DNA from: Diploptera punctata
Taxonomy: Eukaryota > Arthropoda > Insecta > Blattodea > Blaberidae
DNA: 64,000 nt
Assembly: GCA_030220185.1 (NCBI GenBank)
Contig: JASPKZ010002338.1
Location: forward strand, 1-64,000
Direction of reading: 5' to 3'
Position numbers and translations under genes: made by a program. The notes under the pieces were generated by a model. The model made no database searches, was not told where the DNA came from, and saw only the letters and a list, made by a program, of their open reading frames with translations. This document shows, piece by piece, positions 47,301 to 58,632 of the stretch. The stretch's first letter is position 1. Every line of letters starts with the position of its first letter.

Positions 47301-47897
47301 ATACATATTTTATAAGTTGAGGACGACGGATCTTACCTAAGAAGGTATATTTTAACTTATATTATTTTATGACTCTCCACCGCAACGGTTTTAATAATGA
47401 ATGTTATTAGTATTGATTCTGTAAAAGATTTAAAATGCAGAGGACCACATCCAGTCAACGAACCACTTGGAAACAATTGTTGAGTGGTGATTATGAAACA
47501 GACTGTACAGTTGAAAATGAAACTGAACAAGGTGAAACAGGTACAAAAAAAGTAAAGAAGAATAAAGATTCAGCAGGCAATCTGGGATCAATTTTTTTAG
47601 TTATTGTGTTAGCAAAGAAATTATCCTAGAGGTTAGAATAAAAAATGTGTAATGTTTGTAACTATTTTAAAATTACCAATGTCTTTAGAACTCCATTTAA
47701 TACATTACTTATATTTAATAAAAGCATCAGCCAACTTTAATAACTCAAAATAAAACATTTATTTGGGAGAAAATCTGCATCCATAAACACAAAGACATTA
47801 TAATATAGAAATTCCTGGGAGAAAAATATTTGATTTGGAGATTCATCAGTTCGCCAAAATAGGAAGGAAGCATAGGCCTACAGGAATACCAACTGTT
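47301..47897. other. No gene recognised
   Basis: A 64-codon plus frame (47435-47629) is present, without recognisable motif. Confidence 0.35.
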
Positions 47898-47910
47898 AAA
47901 TCAATAGTCA

Positions 47911-48068
47911 ATGAGGTGGGAGAACAACATTAACTATGATTTGAGGGAAGTAGATTATACAGGGAATGATTGGAAAGCATTAGCTCAGGATAGGGATGTA
48001 TGGAGAGCTTATGTCCGTGCGGCCATGAACCTACGGGTTCGATAGTGCCAGTGAGTAAGTAAGTAAGT
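47911..48068 (+). mobile_element. LINE-A, very short 3' copy with target duplication
   Basis: Only the last ~50 codons (WENNINYDLREVDYTGNDWK ... AAMNLRVR) and TAAG tail. Flanked by AAATCAATAGTCA (47898-47910) and AAATCAACAGTCA (48069-48081). Confidence 0.9.
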
Positions 48069-48197
48069 AAATCAACAGTCAGATAATAATGAATGATCAA
48101 TTGAGTTGGTGTTTACTTGATGAAAATCCATATTTATTAATTAAATAAAAATAAAACATAGTTTTATTTGATTTTCATATTTATTAAGATATAATTC

Positions 48198-48238
48198 AGT
48201 GACAGCTGTTTCGGTACACTGTACCTTCTTCAGACATG
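48198..48238 (-). ncRNA. Hammerhead ribozyme core
   Basis: CTGAAGA (48233-48227), stem II GGTAC-AGT-GTACC, GAAAC (48212-48208), helix III AC-AGCT-GT, GTC cleavage triplet. All invariant core positions intact. Confidence 0.7.
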
Positions 48239-49303
48239 TTAACAAATTATGAATTGTAAATCATCTGAAGAGAATGGCAAGAAATAGACTTCCAAAATTG
48301 GCATTCCAATATACCCCAACTGGACATAGGGACCAAGGAAGACCAAAACATCGGTGGAAAGATCAAGACCATCTTCGCTAGGTTTACCGTACAGGCCACA
48401 TGGCCTAAAACGAATTTGTTCATGATGATTATGATGTTATTATAGTACATATCAACTGATCTAAGCAACAATACAACAACAATTTATTTAAATTTTTAAA
48501 TTTAACAAAGGGGATTCATTCAAATCAAATTCAGAATTTAACAGTCTGTTACTACTCTTCAATTTATTTATTTCTACAGCCTCCAAAAGGTCCAACTTCT
48601 TACCCTTATCACAAACATGTAAAATTTCAAAATTTGGATCGAAACAATGATTAAATCGGAATAGGTGGTTAGCATATTTATTCCAATTTAATTATTGTTT
48701 CGATCCAAATTTTGAAATTTTACATGTTTGTGATAAGGGTAAGAAGTTGGACCTTTTGGAGGCTGTAGAGATAAATAAATTGAAGAGTAGTAACAGACTG
48801 TTAAATTCTCAACTTGATTTGAATGATCAATTGAGTTGGTGTTTACTTGATGAAAATCCATATTTATTAATTAAATAAAAATAAAACGTAGTTTTATTTG
48901 ATTTTCATATTTATTATATAATTCAGTGTACTGAAACAGCTGTCACTGAATTATATAATAAATATGAAAATCAAATAAAACTACGTTTTATTTTTATTTA
49001 ATTAATTGATTTGAATGAATCCCCTTTGTTAAATTTAAAAATTTAAATAAATATTGTTGTATTGTTGCTTAGATCAGTTGGAACACAATTCATAATTTGT
49101 TAACATGTCTGAAGAAGGTATAGTGTACCAAAACAGCTGTCACTGAATTATATCTTAATAAATATGGAAATCAAATAAAACTATGTTTTATTTTTATATA
49201 ATTAATTGATTTGAATGAATCCCCTTTGTTAAATTAAAAAATTTAAATAAATATTGTTGTATTGTTGCTTAGATCAGTTGGAACACAATTCATAATTTGT
49301 TAA

Positions 49304-49345
49304 CATGTCTGAAGAAGGTACAGTGTACCGAAACAGCCGTAACTG
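49304..49345 (+). ncRNA. Hammerhead ribozyme core
   Basis: Same family as 48198-48238 in the other orientation: CTGAAGA (49309-49315), stem II GGTAC/GTACC, GAAAC (49330-49334), cleavage triplet GTA. The copy at 49109-49115 has lost G12 (CCAAAAC) and is presumably dead. Confidence 0.65.
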
Positions 49346-49507
49346 AATTATATAATAAATATGAAAATCAAATAAAACTACGTTTTATTTTTATTTAATT
49401 AATGATAATGAATAAGTCACTTCTTATCTTACCTCACAGTTTATGTTTTTTTTTAAACAGGGGAACTGTAGTTTTCAAGAGGACATCCCTCTCATTTTCA
49501 ACCGATA

Positions 49508-49685
49508 TTATGACTTCATAAGAATTAAATTAATCATGATTATTTCACACCTCATACTTCCATATTTCTCCAAACACAGCACTGCAGTATCGGCAATTTC
49601 TTATCACCATCATCAGTTGTTTTCGTGAAATATGGAAGTAAGAGGTGTGAAATAATCATGATTAATTTAATTCTTATGAATTTGA
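49508..49685. repeat. Foldback Penelope unit around a decayed hammerhead
   Basis: Arms at about 49513-49566 and 49628-49681 are inverse copies (TTAAATTAATCATGATTATT and inverse). The loop holds minus-strand CTGATGA (49616-49610), but GATAC replaces GAAAC. Confidence 0.75.
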
Positions 49686-49779
49686 ACCTCGTAATGTTAA
49701 AAATTCCCAATTTTAATATATAGATATTATGACTACTCATTCATTCATTGAATTAAGAACCTCATAATGTAATTTCCCA

Positions 49780-50295
49780 TATTAAACTGAGAATAAAGTC
49801 AGATAACAGTTGAAAATAGGGAAGAATTTTCATGAAACCAGTGCTGGGAAAGATACGAAACAAGGTGAGGTGTTCTTTTAATTATTGATAATTTTGAACA
49901 GTTACTTCAGTTGTCCAAACTTGAAGTTAATTTCAACCCTGCTTTAGCCAAACAATGTCACATAACTCGTGCAACTTTTATATTTTATGTTGCCTGAACA
50001 TTCAGCCCATTTCAGCATTATTTTACTTAAGGAATATATACAATGGGTGGAATTTGACCATTTTTGTTAAAATTATAATTTTTTATGTTGAAAATAGCAT
50101 AACATTAAAACATATTTTACATAGATTCGCCACTCTAGGGCAATTCTAAGGCTGGTATTCAAGAACCAAACTTTCCGTGAAGAGCAACTCTCGGCCTGTC
50201 TCTCTGTGGTTAATCATGTGGGTCATGCAGAACCTACTCTAACTGGCTCACTCTATTTAACATCATGTGCTGACAAATGGAAATTTTGAAGGAAA
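49780..50295. other. No gene recognised
   Basis: AT-rich, no domain. Confidence 0.4.
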
Positions 50296-50299
50296 TTAG

Positions 50300-50815
50300 A
50301 AACGACCACTTGGATACTATCTCTCTATCTGGGATGAAAAGGATATCCCTGAAAAAATTACTAGTTATAATAAAAGTTTGGGAATTATTAATCAAGTTAT
50401 GAAACCATCCCTTGTACAAAAAACACCAGATTACGTTTATATAACACTTTGGCTAGACCAGTGTTGACCTATGGTAGTGAAGCATGGACACTAAAAAGAC
50501 AACATGAAAGCAGAATAACGGCTTGTGAAATGAGATTCATGCTCAGAACAGCGGATTACACCAGATGGGATCGGAAAAGGAACACTGATATCTTAAAAGA
50601 ATAGAAGACGCCAATTTTGGAATATATTAAACAGTACCAACTAAATTGGAAACACCATCTTGAAAGAATGAGTTCAAATCGGATCCCCAAAGCTGTTTAT
50701 AATTATATACCAAGAGGACGAAGATCACTGGGCCGTCCTATGAAATGCTGGAGGGAAAATTTTCCATAGGATCATAACAGGCCTTGGCCTAATACTTGGA
50801 AGGAAGTAGAAGAAG
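50300..50815 (+). mobile_element. LINE-B C-terminal end, decayed
   Basis: Frames TYGSEAWTLKRQHESRITAC, YQLNWKHHLERMSSNRIPKA and RGRRSLGRPMKCWREN with stops and a frameshift. Ends 'ggccttggcctaatacttgg' plus GAAG-rich tail. Confidence 0.85.
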
Positions 50816-51011
50816 AAGAATATGGAGATGCTACTTATTATAGCTACCCAAATTCCTCACATTGCTGGCTGGGTAGTCTCCATACTGGCCAAAATTTAAT
50901 GAGAAATTGTCCCCCTCTGGGGATCTGCTCTACATCAAGACATGGTGTGTCAGACTATTCGGCTATGGTGCAGACACATGAATCAGATGCACTGTGTAAT
51001 AGTTTATAAAG

Positions 51012-51935
51012 TATACTTACTTACTTACTCACTGGCACTATCGAACCCGTAGGTTCATGGCCGCACGGACAAACGCTCTCCATATATCCCTATCCTGAGC
51101 TAATACTTTCCAATCATTCCCTGTATAATCTACTTCCCTCAAATCATAGTTAATGTTATTCTCCCACCTCATTCTTGGTCTACCAACTGGGCATTTTCCC
51201 TCTGGCTTTCCTACAAGAAGCTTCCATGCAAGTCTTTCATTCCCCATACGTGCAACATGTCCTGCCCATCGCAGTCTACGAGACTTAACTGTTATTATAT
51301 CTGGCTTCCTATAAAGACCATGTAGTTCATTGTTATGTAGTCTTCTCCATTCTCCTGTCTGTTCATCTCTCTTTGGTCCAAAAATTTTCCTAAGTACTTT
51401 ATTCTCAAATACTTGTAATCTCCTTTCCTCCCTTAAAGTAAGAGTCCATGTTTCACACCCATATAATATAACTGGTAGAATAATGGTTTTATATATTTTC
51501 AGTTTAACGTTTTTTGAAAGGAGTTGGGACATCAAGAGTCTCTGCAATGCATAATAGCACACATTTCCAGAATTGAGCCTATGTTTAATATCTTTGTGCA
51601 TCTCATTCCTATTTGTGATTATTGTTCCTAGGTATTTGAATTCAGCCACTTCCTCAAAATTTCCCTCATTTGCATTAGCTGTCCATTTTCATTATACAAT
51701 GAATTCCTACATGTGACCATATATTTAGTTTTATTGCTATTTACTTCCAGTCCTAATTTCTTAGTGTTACTCAATAGTGTGTGCATGTTGTCCTTTAGTA
51801 TCTCCTCGCTATCGGCCAATAGTACTACATCATCAGCATAAACTAACAGCTTATTAATACCATTGACTTGTAAGCCTTCCTCATTCTCTAAAGATTTAAT
51901 TGCATGCTCTAGTTTGTCGTATTGGTAAACATGAA
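51012..51935 (-). mobile_element. LINE-A, RT C-terminal part to 3' end
   Basis: Minus frames 51819-51628 (ADSEEILKDNMHTLLSNTKK) and 51649-51038 (FKYLGTIITNRNEMHKDIKH ... AAMNLRVR). The YADD box lies just upstream, antisense to 51825-51845. One frameshift near 51640. 5'-truncated. Confidence 0.9.
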
Positions 51936-52247
51936 CTTAATACTGCCACAGAAATTTTAATTTGACCACACTATGGAAAAAAACAGTACTTTACCTTTCC
52001 AAATATATTTTCTAAGTCCTACAGAATAACTGTGGGCATGCACCCAAGTTTATAGAGCTGTCGCTAGGTGGAACCACATATATTTGAAACCCTAGAGAAA
52101 GTTTATAAAGCGGTTGCTAGATGACAGCAAATACCCAAATGTTTATTAGAAATGGATGTACACTAACCTCTCCCTTCCTAACCTAACAAAATAAATTATG
52201 GCTCAACTGCACTGTAAAATAATGCTATGACCTATTCAGAATGTTAA
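51936..52247. other. No gene recognised
   Basis: Non-coding; precedes a repeat end. Confidence 0.4.
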
Positions 52248-52387
52248 AAAGGAGGTGTTTTCTTTATTATGATAATCTTTAGTTGGTAAATTCTAGGCGA
52301 AACATGACTGTGATTGGTTGTAAATGAAAAATCATTGAAATGTGATTGGTCATTGACTCCCATTTGGGGCATGAGTTAAATAGTCAT
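52248..52387. repeat. End of the 10.9-11.9 kb AT-rich element
   Basis: About 140 bp nearly identical to 11155-11290 and 11812-11945, ending 'ggcatgagttaaatagtc'. Confidence 0.75.
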
Positions 52388-52650
52388 AATAAATAATGTT
52401 ATAACACAATTTACATGAATTTATTTAATGTAAAAACGGTTACATGTATATTACAACCTATAATAAGATTTTAATACTTTTGTTCTACGTCTACACTTAC
52501 AAACTTTTGAGAGAAATATTCAAATAAATGTCATGACATGAAGCTTTTTTTTTGTTAAAAACATGAGTGTTATTTTTTTAATAAATATTTGTTCAAATTA
52601 ATAGTCCTTCTTACACACTAAAAATTTTTGTTCAGAATTTAACTGAAATT

Positions 52651-53090
52651 TTACATTAATATTTTTGTTAAGGTAATTAATATGAAGTGTATTAAAATAG
52701 AATCATCATATTCCTTCTTCTGAGCTTTACTAGTGTCAGTGGTAGCAGTAGGTTTTTCTGTACCGGTGCTATTTACAGTTGTACTTGTTGTTGTGGTAGT
52801 TGGTTCATTTCTAATTGCTGGTTTTACATGCTTTCTTCCTTTTCTATTAGTGATTATAGGTTTTACAGTTGTTTCTTGAAATAATCTCTTATCATTTAAT
52901 ACAACACAACCTATTTTCCCAAATGGTCTGTTAACTGGAGATGGTTTATCGCATTTTAAATCTCCTACTTTCAGCTTGTTGCATAGTTCCTCTGTACACC
53001 AAAAAACAGTCGCATCCTTGAATCCCTGGTCCACCGTATACTTAAGTTTTTTATGTGAATAGCAGTCACGAAGTACAGCTTTTTCATTTT
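52651..53090 (-). CDS. Locus 3 exon D: second half of Ly6 domain 2, stalk and GPI tail
   Basis: 440-nt terminal exon after acceptor TTATTTTCAG in phase 1. It starts NEKAVLRDCYSHKKL and contains the canonical Ly6 ending FWCTEELCN. Then come a further CDKP...IGCVV stretch, a Thr-rich stalk (TTTTTSTTVNSTGTEKPTAT) and a hydrophobic C-terminus (SILIHFILITLTKILM), as in GPI-anchored Ly6/quiver-type proteins. Joins exon C (58752-58633) across a 5.5-kb intron, restoring a Lys codon at the junction. Confidence 0.8.
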
Positions 53091-53124
53091 CTGAAAATAA
53101 CATAATTATTTCTCATTTCTTTTT

Positions 53125-53455
53125 AAGCAATATCCATCCATAGTAATTCTGCCCAAAGGCAGGTCCTTCACTGCAATCATAGCATTTTCATGCTATGCTT
53201 GCAGCTTTACTTTCCACACCGGTGAAGGATGATGATGATAATGATAATGGTAAGGAAGATAATGATAAGGATGATGGCCATATGATTTCGGGGACCGTTT
53301 GGGCCTTAAAGTTTTCCTGACATTTGTCTTACAGGTGAGGAAAAACCCCGATAAAAACCTCACCCAGAAAAACTGCCCCGACCGAGGATCAAACCCAGGC
53401 CCGCTGCGTGACAAGACAGTACACTACCTCGAGACCATAGCAGTGGACTTTAAGC
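53125..53455 (-). mobile_element. SINE-2 (tRNA-derived), reverse copy
   Basis: Inverse of the 16915-17215 copy, ending in the tRNA-like head (inverse of GGTCTCGAGGTAG and the B box, here GGTTTGATCC). Lies 35 bp upstream (in gene sense) of locus 3 exon D. Confidence 0.8.
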
Positions 53456-53489
53456 AATACATTTTAAGAAATTATAAAATGCAATACAG

Positions 53490-55078
53490 GAGGGTTGTTT
53501 CCGATCTCTGATAACGATTTGCCAAGTAGATTTTGACGTTGGAGTGTGCGAGGTGATCAAACCAGTCAGTGTGTTACTTCTGTTATATTCACACGCATGT
53601 TGCTCTCATAATGCCTAAGAGGATAGACCCGTTTTGGGAAGGGTACATTACTGCCCTTTCCAACGCTAATTATAGTTATTCCGCGATTATTGAGGCTTGC
53701 AAAAACATAATTTTGTGGTGTCAAAGTGTGGAATTAGCTCAGTGCTTAATAAAATGGGAAAGGGTTGCCTGGGATTAATTCCAAAAGGAAAAAAAATGGG
53801 CAAATCCACAACCTGCTACTACCTGCACCCCATATGTAATCAGAAAGGCCAAGGTCCTTATCTCTGGTGGTAACCCTGACACACAAAGGGTGATTGCGAA
53901 CAGATTGGGAATGTCCCTTAAAACTGTAAACACCACAATAAACAAAGATTTAAACATGGAGAAGCGCCACAAAAGTAGGGTTCATAAATTGTTGTCACGT
54001 CACATTGCCGAATGCTGCACCAACAGCAGGAAACTATGAAAAGCACCTGGCAGGAGAAAAATGGAAGTTTTTGGTCACGCTTGATGAAGCATATGTTTAT
54101 CTAGGAGACTGCAACAAACCCCGGGCAATTTACTATAGAGAAAGGGGTGAAAACAATTTTCAAAAGTAGTATGCCGAATGCAGAGAAAGTTTCTCCAAGG
54201 GATTTATGGTCATCACAGGATATTGCTACAATGAAAAACTGACCATTCGTAGAGTAGCTAAAAAGGTCAAAATCAACCCCCAGTACTACCAGGAAGAAGT
54301 TCTCACCCCAATTTACCCGACTGAAATCCCAGCTCTCTATGATACAGACAAAAACCAAGTCTGGGTGCACCAAGACAAGGCCTCCAGTCACACTTCGGGT
54401 TCAACACTGACATTCCTGGAGAAATGGAGCAGGAAACTGGAATACATGCTATTCTATTCAGCAACATCCCAGTGAAGTCTCCTGATGCATCACTGACGGA
54501 CTTTGTGTCTTTGGACTCTTCAAAAGGGCACTGGGAAACAGGCGTCCTCGAACAATAGATGGTCTCTGGAAAGCATATAAAGAGGACTGGGAACTTCTAG
54601 ACATGGCTGTGCTGCGTAAGAGTCTTCTGCAGCAGAAACTTCGATGCCGAGCCATAGATTGGGTGAAGAGCCATCAATTAGAGCATGCTCGATGATGGAG
54701 ACACGGCTTTTCTTAAGGTAAAACTTAAAAATCATTTGTTATCAGAGATCAGAAACAACTTTATATATTAAATTTGGGAATTTTTAACATTATGAGGTTC
54801 AATTAATAATAATTAAATGAATCATGATTTCTTCTTACCTCATACTTCTATGTTTTTTTAAATACAGATGGCAGTTTGAAGAGTAATTCCTTCAAAAGAA
54901 CACCAGATGGCAGTCTAGAGAATTACCGGCAAAAAAGAAAAAAATTGACAGTCGTGAAAACAGCTGATGATGACGACAACGTGTCGCCGATACTGCAGTG
55001 CTGTGTTTAAAAAAACATAGAAGTATGCGGTAAGAAGAAATCACAATTCATTTAATTATTATCAGAAACAACCCTCCA
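53490..55078 (+). mobile_element. Tc1/mariner-type element, decayed transposase, with nested insertion
   Basis: Ends are inverted: GGAGGGTTGTTTCCGATCTC at left and the inverse of GGAGGGTTGTTTCTGATCTC at right (interrupted by the insertion), next to TA. Transposase remnants: FVIRKAKVLISGGNPDTQ-like DNA-binding part, VTLDEAYVYLGDCNK (first Asp), WVHQDKASSHTS (second Asp), PDASLTDFV (third acidic site). Frameshifts and stops. Without the 301-bp insertion it is about 1.29 kb, typical of this superfamily. Confidence 0.8.
54760..55060. mobile_element. Penelope foldback unit inserted in the mariner end, 12-bp target duplication
   Basis: Flanked by ATCAGAAACAAC at 54748-54759 and 55061-55072. Its ends are inverted repeats ('atttcttcttacctcatact' and inverse). 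The interior has CTGATGA (54964-54970) followed by GATAC instead of GAAAC. Confidence 0.8.
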
Positions 55079-55792
55079 TAACGTAAAAAAATTCAGTGTT
55101 CTACATTAGAAATACAAAGGTCTAGCATACCCTGTTGCATGTGTAAACACAATCATTTCTATGATATTAATTTATTAACCCATTGGCTTATTAATATTTT
55201 CCTCCATTTTTGCATCCATATTTATCATTTAATTTTAAGAAAATTAGCTTCTTCGAAAAACAATGGCTTATAACTCGCGATCTATTGAGAGAAATCGATT
55301 TTGTTGTATACCATTGAATAGATCATTCTCTCAGCTTTCCAACGGTATATAATATATCATGCTATCTACTGACAAAACTAAAGAAACACTAAGAAGAAGC
55401 TACAGCTGTTCAGTCCGGCTGGGAGCCGTCTGTGTAAGCCAATGGGTTAATTGTAGTAGTAACAGTAGCAGCAGGAGTAGTAGTACGTGGAACTTTCAAT
55501 AAATATTGCACACACGTTTAGTTCTCGAATTGCTTTTCATCGGAAATGAACAAAACTTTACACAACATATCTTCAATCCTTCCCTTATAACATGACAAAG
55601 TTTCATTGTTTTCTGACATATGCACTCTAATTTTAAATTGGTGGTTGGCTCATGAAACATGTTTAAAGCAGAGAGCTGTGATTGAAAATCGGGGGAAATG
55701 ACAGTCTTTCTTTACCTCATTCTGCCGGTGACATTCCGCTAATCTAACGAATGATAGTACTTATTTTAAGAATTCTCACTATGAGGTATTCA
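55079..55792. other. No gene recognised (intron of locus 3)
   Basis: AT-rich, no coding signal. Confidence 0.45.
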
Positions 55793-55843
55793 TTAAGGTA
55801 GAATATTTTTTATCACTCACCTCATATTGTTCTTCTTATTTGA

Positions 55844-55890
55844 TTATAAACTAGTTTCGGAACATAGTTTCTGTTCCATCCTCAGTATCG
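55844..55890 (-). ncRNA. Hammerhead ribozyme core
   Basis: CTGAGGA (55885-55879; N7 = G is permitted), stem II GGAACA/TGTTCC, GAAAC (55858-55854), very short helix III (AC-TA-GT), three helix I pairs. Located in the inverted-end region of the element. Confidence 0.6.
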
Positions 55891-56396
55891 TCACGACCGT
55901 TGTTCTGTTGTCTTGAAGAGCTGTCCTTCTCTCCTTCCATTGGGTGACTGAAAAACCTCGAAACCAGGTCATTCTCACCGGGAAATTCAAAGTTCATTTA
56001 TTTCTTCTTTTCGCTCTTTTGAATGTAGATCTTTTCCCAAACAGTAAGTTCTTTTGGTTTTTCTATTTGTTTTAATAATTTAGCTTCTTTCTCGATAAGA
56101 TGTTTTTCAGACCATGTATGGGCAGCCACTGCAGATTTTTCTACTTCCACTTTTTTGACATTCCTGAGATGTTCTTTCACTCTAGTTTTCAAATTTCTCT
56201 TAGTTTTTCCTATGTAGAATTTCTCACATTCTTCACATTTAATTTGATAAATCCCTGATTTGTTTTCTTCTTTAATTTTCTCATTCTTATTAGGTCTAAT
56301 CAGTCTACTGATGCTGTAGTCATTTTTGGGTGCTAACCTTATGTTGAAATCTTTAAAAATTTTATGGTGTTTTAATGGATGATATGTGAATTTTCT

Positions 56397-56715
56397 TCTT
56401 CTTCTTCTTCTTCTTCTTCTTCTTCTTCCTTCCAAGTATTAGGCCAAGGCCTGTTACGATCCTATAGAAAATTATTCAGGAAATTCTCATATAAGACTTG
56501 AAAGCATAATAATAGTCCCTTCGATTGGTTGCTGGCCAAAGGAAGGCAAGACCAGTGATGGGGCTGCCATCTGATAGCTTCTGGTCAGGCTTTTCTGGAG
56601 AAGAAAAGAAAATAAAGGAAAGAAGAAATGGAAGAAAGAAAAGACTCCCTAGCCCTCGGATGCCCTAATAGCGTAAGGGTCGAAAAAACAAGAGTTAACC
56701 AAGTGAGGTTAGAGT
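56397..56715 (-). mobile_element. Composite LINE-B derivative, copy 4
   Basis: Same 5' unit (truncated, starting near 'ctctaacctcacttggttaa'), joined to about 50-70 bp of the LINE-B 3' end and a long GAA repeat. Inserted in a Penelope element. Confidence 0.75.
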
Positions 56716-57072
56716 TTCTAAATTTTACATTATCTTCTTTAACTTTTAGAAGAGTGCTTTGATTAATAAATGTTTGTCTTTTGAACTTGTTTATAATCAA
56801 ATAACTAGTTTATAATCAAATAAGAAGAACAATATGAGGTGAGTGATAAAAAATATTCTACCTGAATGATAGTACTCCTATCAATTGCTTGATCCCCATA
56901 GACTTTTCGTAAGCATCTGTGAATGTTATTAAATTGTCTCCTGCTCAACATAAAGAAATTCAATCACAGCTCACTGTTTTGTACGTGTTCACGACCAACT
57001 GCCAATTTAAAACTGAATATATCACAGCCATCTATAGGAAAACGATCCTTGGTGATGTTATAAAGGAAGGTT

Positions 57073-57075
<3 letters not shown>

Positions 57076-57129
<54 letters not shown>

Positions 57130-57130
57130 C
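57076..57130. repeat. (AT)n microsatellite
   Basis: Long AT dinucleotide run. Confidence 0.95.
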
Positions 57131-57700
57131 TTAGTATTTCAATGAAATTAATTGAAATGGACAAACTTCATGACACATATTGTTGCATAGAAACCTTTAA
57201 GTGACTGGCAATATTATTTCTGATGTTGGTAATAGTGAATTCAGTCTGTAGTCCTCGTTCACAGACAGGTGCTTCAAAGACAAAGTTATGCGACCAGCTT
57301 TAGAATAATTGTTTCATGATGCCTAAAGAACGGACAAGAGTAAAACAATAAAAGACAAACTGACCAATTTCGTGAAAGAATTTGGTGCGGAAATATTCTC
57401 AAGTGACATTGTTTTGCAAAGTATATAAAATATCAGTGAATTGCGCGAAGAAGTGTCATGTTTCACAGCACGTACACACTGCAAAACATAAGCGTGCTCT
57501 TTGTAAAAAGGCAAAACAAGTTCCAAAATCATCTCTGATATCTTCGTATGCTATTGATAGCATATGTTCATAATCTTTACGTAAGGCTGTAAAATTTTAT
57601 GTTGTATTCCATTTTTTGTAAGAGCATATTTTGACTTTTTAGTGCCTTTTTGCCTGCCTATTTTGAACTTTTTAAGTGCCTAATATCCAGACTGTAATTA
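57128..57700 (+). mobile_element. hAT-like element remnant with BED-finger fragment
   Basis: Shares 'gaaattaattgaaatggaca' and the right end 'gtgcctaatatccagact' with the 37157-37922 element. Around 57370-57520 broken frames read EFGAEIFSSDIVL and NCAKKCHVSQHVHTAKHK. This is the C..C...H....H pattern of a BED finger at the N-terminus of hAT transposases. Confidence 0.65.
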
Positions 57701-57734
57701 TAACAAAAGAATAATAATAATAATAATAAAATAA

Positions 57735-58610
57735 TTAAATTAATATTTTTAATACCTCACAGTATATCCTTTATTCTTCTAGACTGCAGTTTCGGAGCTT
57801 ATCTCCATCATCAGTAGCCTCTCCTCAACCCGTGTTATGTCGTTTCTTGGCAGGTTTCTTCTTCCTTCTATCGGTGAATTGATGAACCTCTGGATCAAAT
57901 CTAAATTTGCAGGAGTTTCAAAATTCCGAGTTTTTTTTTTTTTGATGTGGACTTTTTCCCAAACTGTGAGTTCTTTCTGTTTATCTGTGTGTTTGAATAG
58001 GCTCGCTTTTCTATCAATTAAATGTTTTTCAGGCCAATCATGGGCCATTACTGCTGACTTGTCCACTTCATCCTTTTTGACATTTCTAAGATGTTCTTTC
58101 ACTCTTGTTTTTAAATTTCTTTTTTGTTTTTCCTATACAGATTTTGTCACAATCCTTGCATTTGATCTGATATATTCCTGATTTGTTTTCTTCCTCATTT
58201 TTTTTCATTTTTGTTGGTATTAATTATCTTATTTAGTCTCTATTCATTCTTCGGAGCCAATCTTATGTTAAACTTTTTAAAAATGTTCTGGAACTTGTGG
58301 TGTTTTAATGGATGGTAGGTGATTTTTTTAAATTTTATGTTCTTTTCAGTTTGTTTTTTTTAAGTGTGCTTTCATTGATTGATTTTTGCCTTTTAAACTT
58401 ATTTATTTTCTTATATACCATGTTTTCTTCAGAACCATTTTCTACTGCTACTTTAATTATGTATTCTTTTTCTTTTTTCATATTTTTCTCTGCTCAAAAA
58501 TACATTCACCAATCTGTGTGTTAAACTGTTGAATATTGCTTCTTTGTAAGCAAAAATATTAATTTAATTCTTAAATTAAACCTCATAGTGTCCCCTGTGA
58601 AAGTTAAATA
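57735..58610 (-). mobile_element. Penelope-like element, decayed
   Basis: Minus frames: VKEHLRNVKKDEVDKSAVMA and KELTVWEKVHIKKKKTRN (downstream of the nuclease). Further upstream the GIY-YIG region is frameshifted (SGIYQIKCKDCDKIC-like). A hammerhead core lies near the 3' end (57776-57820). Confidence 0.75.
57776..57820 (-). ncRNA. Hammerhead ribozyme, complete core
   Basis: CTGATGA (57814-57808), stem II TGGAG-ATAA-GCTCC, GAAAC (57793-57789), helix III AC-TGCA-GT, GTC (57784-57782) with predicted cleavage before TAG, and three helix I pairs (CTA/TAG). Every invariant position of the hammerhead is present. Its place inside a Penelope-like element fits the known association of hammerheads with these retroelements. 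Confidence 0.8.
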
Positions 58611-58632
58611 AAATAATAATAATGTTACTTAC

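Larger units (their letters stand above)
48090..49415. mobile_element. Rearranged Penelope-like repeat cluster
   Basis: Several direct and inverted copies of one repeat ('gaatgatcaattgagttggt', 'ttatttgattttcatattta'). A long inverted repeat pairs 48500-48652 with 48696-48830 (TTTGGATCGAAACAATGATT and inverse). Hammerhead cores at 48198-48238 (-), 49104-49145 (+, damaged) and 49304-49345 (+). A LINE end (RMARNRLPKLAFQYTPTGHR) lies at 48260-48380. Confidence 0.65.
55793..56868 (-). mobile_element. Penelope-like element with GIY-YIG nuclease, inverted ends
   Basis: Ends 55795-55858 and 56803-56866 are inverse copies ('agaatattttttatcactca' and inverse). Minus frame 56435-55998 encodes KSGIYQIKCEECEKFYIGKT (GIY-YIG) and KRNLKTRVKEHL. 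RT is absent. A composite LINE-B derivative (copy 4, 56397-56715) interrupts it. Confidence 0.85.
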
